DNA of 64,000 bases, taken from Microbacteriaceae bacterium (GTDB taxonomy: Bacteria; Actinomycetota; Actinomycetes; Actinomycetales; Microbacteriaceae). Below are positions 34,356-41,943 of this stretch, piece by piece. Every line of letters starts with the position of its first letter. Position 1 is the stretch's first letter. The position numbers and the translations under genes were made by a program. The notes beneath the pieces were generated by a model, which saw only the letters and a list, made by a program, of their open reading frames with translations, had not been told where the DNA came from and ran no database searches. The stretch is from assembly GCA_025464975.1 (NCBI GenBank), contig JAODMT010000024.1, forward strand, positions 310,001 to 374,000. Reading direction: 5' to 3'.

Positions 34356-34994
34356 GTGGTGATCGTCGACGACCATTCCATCTACCGGTCCGGCCTGCGC
34401 GCCGACCTCGATGACTCTGTGGTGGTTGTCGGTGAGGCGGCCGACGTCGATTCGGCCGTCGCGCTGATCGCGGAGCTTGTCCCCGACGTCGTGCTGCTCG
34501 ACGTGCACCCTCCTGGAGGCGCTGGCGGCGGTGGAACCGAGGTGTTGCGTCGGAGCGCGGGGCTTCTCGGAGCGACCAAGATCCTCGCCCTGAGCGTCTC
34601 GGATTCGGCCGAAGACGTGGTGGGAGTCATTCGAGCTGGGGCGCGCGGCTACCTCACCAAGGGAAGTTCCGGCGCGGAGGTCACTCGCTCCATCCACGCC
34701 GTCGCGGCCGGGGACGCGGTGTTCTCGCCACGCCTGGCCGGATTCGTGCTCGACGCGTTCGGGGCGGTGGCCGGGGAGCAGGCCGAGACGAGCGAGGAAC
34801 TCGACAGGCTCTCGGCGGGGGAGCTCCAGGTCATGCGCCTGATCGCGCGCGGCTACGCATATAAAGAGGTCGCGGCCAATCTCTTCATTTCGATCAAGAC
34901 GGTGGAGACACACGTGTCGGCGGTGCTGAGGAAGCTGCAGTTCTCCTCACGCCACGAACTGACCGCGTGGGCGCTGGAACGCAAGTTGCTGTAG
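34356..34994 (+). CDS. Orphan LuxR/NarL-type response regulator
   Basis: About 212 residues: receiver domain with IVDDHSIYRSGLRADL (acidic pocket), phospho-acceptor Asp in VVLLDVHPPGG, and the conserved Lys in GYLTKGSSG; then a LuxR helix-turn-helix, LSAGELQVMRLIARGYAYKE and NLFISIKTVETHVSAVLRKL. No sensor kinase is adjacent. The start is unsure: GTG at 34356 leaves no residues before the first strand, and the frame is open upstream to 34260, so a non-ATG start further 5' is possible. Divergent from the membrane block, which may be its target. Confidence 0.85.
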   Translation: MVIVDDHSIYRSGLRADLDDSVVVVGEAADVDSAVALIAELVPDVVLLDVHPPGGAGGGGTEVLRRSAGLLGATKILALSVSDSAEDVVGVIRAGARGYLTKGSSGAEVTRSIHAVAAGDAVFSPRLAGFVLDAFGAVAGEQAETSEELDRLSAGELQVMRLIARGYAYKEVAANLFISIKTVETHVSAVLRKLQFSSRHELTAWALERKLL

Positions 34995-35189
34995 CGCCCG
35001 CGGGGACGAGGCCGGCGTTCGGGAGTCAGGCAGCCGAGTATCGGCCGAGTCGACTCGCCTCAGCTTTGCGCCCCCGCACAAGGTCGCCTAGACTGGACCC
35101 AGGTAGTTGAATTCTGCCATCATTTCGTATGCCCTTTTCAGGGCGAACCCCGGTAACCGGAGTGCGAAGTGAGCCGAGTTCGATTGCGA

Positions 35190-35262
35190 AGGGCGGTGGC
35201 TCAATTGGTAGAGCAGCGGTCTCCAAAACCGCAGGTTGCAGGTTCAAGTCCTGTCCGCCCTG
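35190..35262 (+). tRNA. tRNA-Trp (anticodon CCA)
   Basis: Acceptor AGGGCGG (35190-35196) pairs with CCGCCCT (35255-35261), discriminator G. Anticodon stem GCGGT/ACCGC encloses CTCCAAA with CCA at 35223-35225. T arm GCAGG/CCTGT with TTCAAGT. Located just before secE as in many Actinobacteria. Confidence 0.95.
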
Positions 35263-35361
35263 CAGCTCGGTTCGTGCACCAGTACGGATCGGCAGTTGGA
35301 CTGGCGTTTCCGACGAAAACACGAGTCGGGGCGCACAAACAGTTTCCGGAAGGTAAATGAC

Positions 35362-35634
35362 GTGGCGAAAAAAGTCGTGGACGAGCCCAGCGAGGACATC
35401 GTCGCCAACGCCAAAAAGGAGCGCGGCGCAAGCCGTGGTCCCTTTGGTCGACTCGTCCTATTTATCCGACAGGTCATCAACGAACTTAAGAAGGTCGTCA
35501 CCCCGACCCGCAAGGAATTGTTCAGCTACACCGGCGTCGTGTTGATCTTCGTGATCATCATGATGGCGCTGGTGTACGGGCTCGACTACATTTTTGCCTT
35601 CGCTGTGCAATATGTATTCGGAACAGTGAAATAG
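35362..35634 (+). CDS. secE: Preprotein translocase subunit SecE
   Basis: 90 residues. The SecE amphipathic helix RLVLFIRQVINELKKVVTPT and the motif TRKELFSYTGVVLIFVIIMM lead into a single membrane helix. SecE clamps SecY in the translocation channel. GTG at 35362 is the start (MAKKVVDEP); preceding in-frame codons run through tRNA-Trp. A GGAAGG box lies upstream. Confidence 0.92.
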   Translation: MAKKVVDEPSEDIVANAKKERGASRGPFGRLVLFIRQVINELKKVVTPTRKELFSYTGVVLIFVIIMMALVYGLDYIFAFAVQYVFGTVK

Positions 35635-35714
35635 CGGGCGCTACTCGCACGGGAAGTGCTGCTTCCCACTCGTGACTGGTGCTTGACGCCGGTGGCAAAC
35701 CTCAAGAAACGGAA

Positions 35715-36773
35715 ATGGGATTCAAAGTGTCTGGAACTGAGCGCGACGACATCGACCTCGCGACTGCCGCCGAGCAATCGTCGGAGGAGGACGAAGCGCA
35801 GGAGGGCAACGAGTTGGCCTCCGACGAGTCATCCGTCGTATCTGCCGAAGCCTCCGCACTTCACGTCGTCGATCAGGACGACAGTGACACTAACGACATT
35901 GAGGCTGACCTGGATGCCGCGCTCGACGCCGTCGAGGCCGCAAACGATCCCGAAGCCGACGCGGTCGTCGACACCGCGTTCGATATCAACTCGCCCGATC
36001 AGGCCGAAGCCGCGTTCGAGGCGACCGAGGACGAGGTCGGCTTCGTTGAGGGCGAGTCCGAAGAGGTCGTTCCGTTCGACGACGCCTTCGAGGCCGAGAT
36101 TGAGTCGGAACTGGCCGAGCAAAGCGCCGTGGACGAAGCCGATGACGCCGAGCCGGCCGAGGTCGACCCGTACGAGGAGTTCCGTCGCGAGCTGAAGAAC
36201 GCCTATGGCAAGTGGTACGTGATCCACTCGTACGCGGGATTCGAGAAGCGAGTCAAGCAGAACATCGAGAACCGTAAGGTGTCCATGGCGATGGAGGACT
36301 ACGTCTTCCAGGTCGAGGTGCCGATGGAAGACGTCGTCGAGATCAAGAACGGCCAGCGCAAGCTCGTCACTCGCGTTCGAATCCCTGGATACGTTCTCGT
36401 GCGGATGGATCTCAACGAAGACAGCTGGTCGGTCGTGCGACACACCCCGGGCGTCACCGGGTTCGTCGGCAACTCCCACAACCCGACCCCGCTGCGGTTC
36501 GAAGAGGCATTCAACATGCTCAAGAGCCTTGTGCAGATCGTCGAGGCGCCGGTGAAGGCCGGAACCAAGGGCAAGGCGGTCAACCGGTCCATCCCGCAAG
36601 AGGTCGACTTCGAGATCGGCGAGACCATCACCATCAAGGAGGGTTCGTTCGCGGGTCTCCCGGGTTCGATCAACGAGATCAAGCCGGAGAGCGGCAAGCT
36701 CATCGTGCTCGTCTCGCTGTTCGAGCGCGAGACTCCGGTCGAGCTCAGCTTCGATCAGGTCACCAAGCTTTAA
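35715..36773 (+). CDS. nusG: Transcription termination/antitermination factor NusG
   Basis: About 352 residues. The C-terminal 180 residues are canonical NusG: WYVIHSYAGFEKRVKQNIE (NGN domain), GYVLVRMDLNEDSWSVVRHTPGVTGFVG in two parts, and the KOW domain with GSFAGLPGSINEI. The first 170 residues are an acidic, Ala/Glu/Asp-rich disordered extension (about one third Asp or Glu), longer than in many Actinobacteria. Start ATG 35715 or GTG 35727, unresolved. A small hairpin GGGAAG/CTTCCC (35651-35667) sits between secE and nusG. Confidence 0.93.
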   Translation: MGFKVSGTERDDIDLATAAEQSSEEDEAQEGNELASDESSVVSAEASALHVVDQDDSDTNDIEADLDAALDAVEAANDPEADAVVDTAFDINSPDQAEAAFEATEDEVGFVEGESEEVVPFDDAFEAEIESELAEQSAVDEADDAEPAEVDPYEEFRRELKNAYGKWYVIHSYAGFEKRVKQNIENRKVSMAMEDYVFQVEVPMEDVVEIKNGQRKLVTRVRIPGYVLVRMDLNEDSWSVVRHTPGVTGFVGNSHNPTPLRFEEAFNMLKSLVQIVEAPVKAGTKGKAVNRSIPQEVDFEIGETITIKEGSFAGLPGSINEIKPESGKLIVLVSLFERETPVELSFDQVTKL

Positions 36774-36877
36774 TGGAATAGGCCGCTGAGGCCACCACAT
36801 CGACTACCGCGCTCCGGACTGGCCGGAGAGGCGGGAGAGCGTCCGGCAACGGACACTCGAACAGAAAAGGAAATCAC

Positions 36878-37309
36878 ATGGCACCGAAAAAGAAGGTCAC
36901 GGGTCTGATCAAGCTTCAGATCCAGGCCGGCGCCGCTAACCCCGCACCGCCCATCGGGCCTGCGCTTGGTCAGCACGGCGTAAACATCATGGAGTTCTGC
37001 AAGGCGTACAACGCCGCGACCGAGTCGCAGCGCGGCAACGTCATCCCGGTCGAGATCACCGTGTACGAGGACCGCTCGTTCACGTTCATCCTGAAGACCC
37101 CGCCCGCCGCCGAGCTCATTAAGAAGGCCGCCGGCGTCGCCAAGGGATCCGGAACCCCGCACACCTCGAAGGTCGGTCGACTCTCGAAGGACCAGCTCCG
37201 TTCGATCGCCGAGCAGAAGATGGTTGACCTCAACGCAAACGACGTCGAGGCCGCAGAGAAGATCATTGCGGGCACCGCCCGTTCTATGGGAATTACGGTG
37301 GACGCATAA
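36878..37309 (+). CDS. rplK: Ribosomal protein L11
   Basis: 143 residues, full length. [20 protein letters not shown] and [19 protein letters not shown] form the N-terminal domain that binds the GTPase-associated region of 23S rRNA and thiopeptides; [17 protein letters not shown] is the rRNA-binding C-terminal domain. AAAAGGAAATCAC precedes the ATG. Stop overlaps rplA start by one base. Confidence 0.97.
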   Translation: MAPKKKVTGLIKLQIQAGAANPAPPIGPALGQHGVNIMEFCKAYNAATESQRGNVIPVEITVYEDRSFTFILKTPPAAELIKKAAGVAKGSGTPHTSKVGRLSKDQLRSIAEQKMVDLNANDVEAAEKIIAGTARSMGITVDA

Positions 37310-37998
37310 TGGCTAAGAAATCTAAGGCATACCGCGCCGCAGTCGACAAGATGGAAGAGGGCAAGTTCTACTCGCCCAACGAAGCCGTCGGAATCGCTCG
37401 CGAGACCGGATCGAAGAAGTTCAACTCCACCGTTGAGGTCGCCCTCAAGCTCGGCGTTGACCCGCGCAAGGCGGACCAAATGGTTCGCGGCACCGTCATC
37501 CTCCCGCACGGCACCGGCAAGACCGCCCGCGTCATCGTGTTCGCGACCGGTCCGGCGGCTGACGCCGCGATCGCCGCCGGAGCCGACGAGGTTGGTGGCG
37601 ACGAGCTCATCGAGAAGGTCGCCGCCGGTTACACCTCCTTCGACTCCGCGGTCTCCACCCCGGAGCTCATGGGCAAGGTTGGTCGACTCGGAAAGGTGCT
37701 CGGCCCGCGCGGCCTCATGCCGAACCCGAAGACCGGAACCGTGACGACGGATGTCGCCAAGGCGGTCAACGAGATCAAGGGCGGAAAGATCGAGTTCCGC
37801 GTCGACAAGCACTCCAACGTTCACTTCATCGTTGGCAAGGCGGCCTTCCCGGCCGAGCAGCTCGAAGAGAACATCAAGGCTGCCCTCGACGAGATCGTGC
37901 GCTCCAAGCCGAGCTCGGCGAAGGGTCGCTACATCCAGAAGGGCACCGTCACGACCACCTTCGGTCCTGGCATCCCGCTGGACGTCAACGTTCTGTAA
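37309..37998 (+). CDS. rplA: Ribosomal protein L1
   Basis: 229 residues, full length, with [20 protein letters not shown] (domain I), [20 protein letters not shown] (L1 signature) and [20 protein letters not shown] nearby. It forms the L1 stalk and is often an autogenous repressor of its own operon. Starts within the rplK stop (TAATGG); ends at a terminator. Confidence 0.97.
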   Translation: MAKKSKAYRAAVDKMEEGKFYSPNEAVGIARETGSKKFNSTVEVALKLGVDPRKADQMVRGTVILPHGTGKTARVIVFATGPAADAAIAAGADEVGGDELIEKVAAGYTSFDSAVSTPELMGKVGRLGKVLGPRGLMPNPKTGTVTTDVAKAVNEIKGGKIEFRVDKHSNVHFIVGKAAFPAEQLEENIKAALDEIVRSKPSSAKGRYIQKGTVTTTFGPGIPLDVNVL

Positions 37999-38019
37999 CA
38001 ACACCACCGCGTGAAACGG

Positions 38020-38045
38020 AAAGGGTCCGCCTCGGCGGGCCCTTT
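38020..38045 (+). terminator. Terminator of secE-nusG-rplK-rplA
   Basis: 12 bp stem AAAGGGTCCGCC / GGCGGGCCCTTT (one wobble) with a two-base centre, followed by CTGC; the stem itself supplies the T run. It lies 22 bp after rplA and separates the operon from the GNAT gene. Confidence 0.75.
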
Positions 38046-38103
38046 CTGCATCCCCCGCCCGCGCGTCTGCGCCGGCCATCCAGTGCAATCCGAGGAGATA
38101 CCC

Positions 38104-38634
38104 ATGGCAACCACCGTTCGTCCGGCAGCGCGGTCGGATGCCCCGCTCCTGCACCGGATCGCGGCAGCGACCTTCGCCCTGGCCTGCCCTCCCGGCACGA
38201 CTCGGGAGGCGATCGCCGACTTCATCGGCACGACGCTGTCCGAGGCGAGCTTCGCCGAATACCTCACCGATCCCGCGCGCGTCCTGCTCATCTCAGAGGT
38301 GGACGGCGATCCGGCCGGCTACACGATGCTTGTGTTCGGCGAGCCATCCGATGACGACGCGGCGGCGGCGGTGTCGGTTCGCCCCGCGGCGGAGCTGAGC
38401 AAGGTCTACGTGCTCGAGGGTCACCACGGCGCCGGCGTCGGCGCGGCGCTCATGGCGGCGAGCCTTGCAGCGGCCCGGGGGCGGGGCGTCGCCGGCATGT
38501 GGCTCGGGGTGAATCAGCTGAACGCGCGCGCCAATCGGTTCTATGAGAAGAACGGGTTCACCATCGTCGGCGAGAAGAAGTTTCTTGTCGGAGGCAAGAC
38601 CGAGGATGATTTCGTGCGGGAGCTCGTCTTCTGA
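38104..38634 (+). CDS. GNAT-family N-acetyltransferase
   Basis: 176 residues with the acetyl-CoA fold: VRPAARSDAPLLHRIAAATF at the start, ELSKVYVLEGHHGAGVGAAL (motif A, pyrophosphate loop HHGAGVG), and LNARANRFYEKNGFTIVGEK (motif B). The acetyl acceptor is unknown. ATG 38104 follows GAGGAGA. First gene of the stretch that separates rplKA from rplJL. Confidence 0.87.
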   Translation: MATTVRPAARSDAPLLHRIAAATFALACPPGTTREAIADFIGTTLSEASFAEYLTDPARVLLISEVDGDPAGYTMLVFGEPSDDDAAAAVSVRPAAELSKVYVLEGHHGAGVGAALMAASLAAARGRGVAGMWLGVNQLNARANRFYEKNGFTIVGEKKFLVGGKTEDDFVRELVF

Positions 38635-38653
38635 CGCGTGAGCCTCGGAACAG

Positions 38654-39619
38654 CTAGAGGCCGGAGACGTTCAACACGATCTTGCCCCGGGTGTGGCCTG
38701 TCTCGAGCGCGGCGTGAGCCTCAGCTGCTTGCTCGAGGTCGAACACCCGGTCGACGGTGACGTGAACGTCGCCGGATTCGAGCAGCCGACCGATGACTGC
38801 GAGGGTTGCGCCGTCGGGGGACACCTTGTAGGTCGTCGCGCGCACGCCGGCCGCCGCGGCATCCTCGATCACCGTCGGCCAGCTCCCGCTGGGGGCGTTG
38901 ATGAGTAGGCCGCCCGGCCGAAGCACCTCGAGAGATCGCGTGCCCGTGTCGTCGTGGGTGTTGCCGATCAGATCGACAACCACGTCGACCCCGCTCAGCT
39001 CGCGTTCGAATCGCGTCGACTGGTAGTCGATGACCTCGGCCGCGCCGAGCTCACGCAGCCAGGCCATGTTGCGGTGCGATCCCGTCGCAATGACGTGGGC
39101 GCCGAAATAAGCGGCGAGCTGAACGGCGAAATGACCGACGCCGCCCGCCCCAGCATGGATCAGGATGCGCTGCCCCTCGTGGGTTTTCGCGAGATCCACC
39201 ACGAGTCCCCAGGCGGTCAGCGCCGCGAGCGGAACCCCGGCGGCTTCGATATGGGTGAGCCGAGGCGGTTTGCGGGCGAGGTTCATCGTCGGCACGCTCA
39301 CGAACTCGGCGTAGGTGCCGGCCAAGCGGGGTACCGGAACCATGCCGAACACCTCGTCGCCCGGCTGAAAGGGGGACGCCTCGTACGGGCTGGCGACCAC
39401 GATCCCGCTGAAGTCGGCGCCGAGCACCGCCGGATAGTTCGCGATTGCGGCCGCATTGCCGCTGCCCGCTCGCGTCTTGGCGTCGATCGCGTTGACGCCG
39501 GCGGCGATGACCTTGACGAGCACCTCCGAGTCCACGGTGACGGGAAGGGGAAGGTCGGCGAGGGTGAGCGACTCCGGTTTTCCAGTGGCCTGGATCACCA
39601 TGGCCCGCATAGTCGTCAT
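38654..39619 (-). CDS. Zinc-independent NADPH:quinone oxidoreductase-type MDR dehydrogenase
   Basis: 321 residues, medium-chain dehydrogenase/reductase without the zinc ligands. Motifs: GVNAIDAKTRAGSG, AVLGADFSGIVVA, the nucleotide-binding ILIHAGAGGVGHFAVQLAAYFGA in two halves, and ATGSHRNMAWLRELGA. This pattern is typical of quinone oxidoreductase/zeta-crystallin-like enzymes in redox defence. Promoter with TTGACA and an upstream inverted repeat at 39640-39698. Confidence 0.87.
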   Translation of the reverse strand: MTTMRAMVIQATGKPESLTLADLPLPVTVDSEVLVKVIAAGVNAIDAKTRAGSGNAAAIANYPAVLGADFSGIVVASPYEASPFQPGDEVFGMVPVPRLAGTYAEFVSVPTMNLARKPPRLTHIEAAGVPLAALTAWGLVVDLAKTHEGQRILIHAGAGGVGHFAVQLAAYFGAHVIATGSHRNMAWLRELGAAEVIDYQSTRFERELSGVDVVVDLIGNTHDDTGTRSLEVLRPGGLLINAPSGSWPTVIEDAAAAGVRATTYKVSPDGATLAVIGRLLESGDVHVTVDRVFDLEQAAEAHAALETGHTRGKIVLNVSGL

Positions 39620-39639
39620 GTTCGCAATCTAAGCGTCCA

Positions 39640-39698
39640 ATGATTCGCAGGTGTTACGGGGGTGTCAACTGAATGCAAACTATGTGACTAGCATTCAG
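39640..39698 (-). promoter_or_regulatory. Promoter and inverted repeat between the divergent MDR and DUF998 genes
   Basis: On the minus strand TTGACA (39663-39668) and AATCAT (39640-39645) are 17 bp apart and point at the MDR gene. Directly behind the -35 box lies an inverted repeat CTGAATGC (39669-39676) / GCATTCAG (39691-39698) with a 14 bp centre, also just upstream of the DUF998 ATG. This looks like a shared operator; the regulator is unknown. Confidence 0.5.
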
Positions 39699-39701
39699 GG
39701 C

Positions 39702-40406
39702 ATGGCTCTCCCGTACCTGTCCGCTGCCCGGCGTGCGAATCTCGAAATGCTCGCCACAGTAGCCGGATCGGTTGCGGTGCTTTGCGCGGTCGTGATTATT
39801 TGGGCCGCCCGAATCATCCAGGGCCGTGACATGTACGTGAGCGAACTGGGCGCAGCGGGGGAGCCGACTGCACGCTGGTTCGAGGGCGCCCTGCTGCTCA
39901 TCGCGGTCGGGGGCAGCCTGATCGCGTACGCGGCGCGGGACATCCGCTCCCGCGTGGTCATCCTGGCCACCTGGACGCCCGCGATCTCGATCTGGCTGGG
40001 CTGCGGGTTCTTCTTCATTGACTCTCAGGTCACCTGTACCCGGGGCTGCCCGCTACCCGTTGGGGCCGAATTCTCCTGGCAGGACCTCATTCACACCGTC
40101 GTCGCGGTCATCGCCTTCGCCGCTGCCTGCGTCGCAATGCTGCAGATCTCATTCGCCGAGGGCAACCGGCGGCTCGGTCGGTTCTCGCGGGCATGCGGGG
40201 TCGCGGTGGCGCTAATCGCCGGGGCCGGCGGGATATCGTCGCTGCTGAATTTTCACACGAATATTGGCAGCAGGCTGGAGCTCGCGGCCACCACCATCGC
40301 GCTCGCCTGGTTGCTTGTGCTCGGCCTGGTGATGACTGGGCGATTACGCCGGGTTGTCAGCACGAGCACCCCGGCGACATCCATGGCGATGCGGGCGGCG
40401 CGCTAG
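39702..40406 (+). CDS. DUF998 membrane protein
   Basis: 234 residues, about six helices (SVAVLCAVVIIWAARIIQ, ALLLIAVGGSLIAYAA and others), with YVSELGAAGEPTARWF near the first loop and DLIHTVVAVIAFAAACVAML, both typical of DUF998. Function unknown. Two Cys in DSQVTCTRGCPLP face one side of the membrane. ATG at 39702 begins 4 bp after the inverted repeat. Confidence 0.8.
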   Translation: MALPYLSAARRANLEMLATVAGSVAVLCAVVIIWAARIIQGRDMYVSELGAAGEPTARWFEGALLLIAVGGSLIAYAARDIRSRVVILATWTPAISIWLGCGFFFIDSQVTCTRGCPLPVGAEFSWQDLIHTVVAVIAFAAACVAMLQISFAEGNRRLGRFSRACGVAVALIAGAGGISSLLNFHTNIGSRLELAATTIALAWLLVLGLVMTGRLRRVVSTSTPATSMAMRAAR

Positions 40407-40433
40407 CCCTGAAGTAGCTGGCGCTCGGCGGTG

Positions 40434-41048
40434 TCAGCGGGAGCGTTCTCGCCGCACCAAGTCGAGCACCCGATCGGCGAGTTGCACTAGCAGGTAAATC
40501 TCGTTTTCGTCGCGATCGATCCACCGGCATTCCGGTTCGGCGTTGGTCGGAACGAAGTCGTCGTGTTGCTCCCAGACGAGGAGGGTGCGGTCCGCGCCGA
40601 GCACATACTGCTGCCACCAGACCTGGCGTAGGTACGAGCGGGGGATCGATCGCCAAGCGGAACTGGTCGTCTTGATCTCGGCCAGTTCGAGCGAGCCGGT
40701 GGTCGTGACGGAGAGCCCGTCCGGGGTGGCTAGGTGCGCGGTCTGGCCGGCAGCGTGGAACAGGGCGTCACTCGACACGATCCCGTAGCGGGCGTGGACC
40801 CAGCGCGCGATTTCCGGTTCGCGCGCGCGTCCGTGATCGGTGTAGGCATTGCCGCCGAACCCGTTTCCGTGGATCTTTTCGAGTGCGACAGCCTGCACGG
40901 ATGCCGCCCCGGACAGTCGTGCAACGTCGGTCGCGGTTATCCCGCGGCTGCGTGCCCGCAGCCACGCGACGCGGTCGGCGGCTCGTGCCACGATGCGATC
41001 GCGGTGATCCGGAGCAGGCTCGTCCCACAGGGAGAGCATTGGCTGCAC
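40434..41048 (-). CDS. YqaJ-type (lambda exonuclease-like) nuclease
   Basis: About 204 residues of the PD-(D/E)XK nuclease fold. RSRGITATDVARLSG is the YqaJ/RecB-like start; then GNAYTDHGRAREPEIARW, ATPDGLSVTTTGSLELAEIKTTS (D and E-x-K active site) and YLRQVWWQQYVLGADRTLL (the QxxxY region). I choose GTG at 41048, eight bases after GGAGGG; other starts are 41057 and 41039. Such nucleases usually belong to phage or RecT pairs, but here it stands alone among chromosomal genes. Confidence 0.8.
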   Translation of the reverse strand: MQPMLSLWDEPAPDHRDRIVARAADRVAWLRARSRGITATDVARLSGAASVQAVALEKIHGNGFGGNAYTDHGRAREPEIARWVHARYGIVSSDALFHAAGQTAHLATPDGLSVTTTGSLELAEIKTTSSAWRSIPRSYLRQVWWQQYVLGADRTLLVWEQHDDFVPTNAEPECRWIDRDENEIYLLVQLADRVLDLVRRERSR

Positions 41049-41184
41049 GACGGTCACCCCTCCATTGTCCCCCTCACGGGCACCGGCTGCCGCGAACCGC
41101 CGACGGCGAGCCACGGCAGCCGACCTCAGCAAAGGTATGGCTGCCCCATAGGCTTCTCATAGAAAAATCGCCATAGTAGGAGAT

Positions 41185-41943
41185 GTGACTTCTCTCAATT
41201 CCGCAACCTCGTCCAGTCAACCGGCCGGCCCGAAACTGCGCCGTGCCGATGGTTCCCCCGTTCGAGTCGTCGTTGTCGACGATGAGGCGACGCTGAGCGA
41301 TCTGCTCAGCATGGCTCTTCGCTACGAGGGGTGGGACGTGCGAACGGCGAGCGAGGGTCGAGCCGCCATCGGCCTCATCCGCGAGTTCCAGCCGGATGTC
41401 GTCGTGCTTGACGTGATGCTGCCCGACATCGACGGGCTGCAGGTTCTCAAACGGTTGCGCGATGACGGGCAGGACACCCCGATTCTCTTCCTCACCGCCA
41501 AGGATGCGCTCGATGACCGCATCGCGGGACTAACCGCCGGCGGCGACGACTATGTCACCAAGCCGTTCAGTCTCGAGGAGCTCGTGGCCCGCTTGCGGGG
41601 ACTCATCCGCCGCTCATCGATCGTGGTCGCTGACTCGTCGGACCCGCTGCTTCGCCTCGGCGACCTGGTGCTCGACGAGGAGAGCTATGAAGTTCGCCGT
41701 GACGGTCGCCTGATCGAGCTGACCGCCACGGAATTCGAGCTCTTGCGTTTCCTCATGCGCAACCCGCGCCGGGTGATGAGCAAGGCCCAGATTCTTGACC
41801 GGGTGTGGAGTTACGACTTTGGTGGCCGATCCAGCATCGTCGAGATCTACATCTCCTACCTTCGCAAGAAGATCGACGCCGGTGCCACACCGATGATTCA
41901 CACCGTTCGCGGCGTCGGGTACATGATCAAGGCAGCTGGATGA
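41185..41943 (+). CDS. OmpR/PhoB-type response regulator
   Basis: 252 residues. Receiver with VVVDDEATLSDLLSMAL, phospho-acceptor in DVVVLDVMLPDIDG, and FVTKPF-type lysine as YVTKPFSLEEL; then winged helix with LTATEFELLRFLMRNPRRVMSK and YISYLRKKID. Paired with the overlapping histidine kinase (ATGA overlap). The ligand and regulon are unknown. Start GTG 41185. Confidence 0.93.
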   Translation: MTSLNSATSSSQPAGPKLRRADGSPVRVVVVDDEATLSDLLSMALRYEGWDVRTASEGRAAIGLIREFQPDVVVLDVMLPDIDGLQVLKRLRDDGQDTPILFLTAKDALDDRIAGLTAGGDDYVTKPFSLEELVARLRGLIRRSSIVVADSSDPLLRLGDLVLDEESYEVRRDGRLIELTATEFELLRFLMRNPRRVMSKAQILDRVWSYDFGGRSSIVEIYISYLRKKIDAGATPMIHTVRGVGYMIKAAG

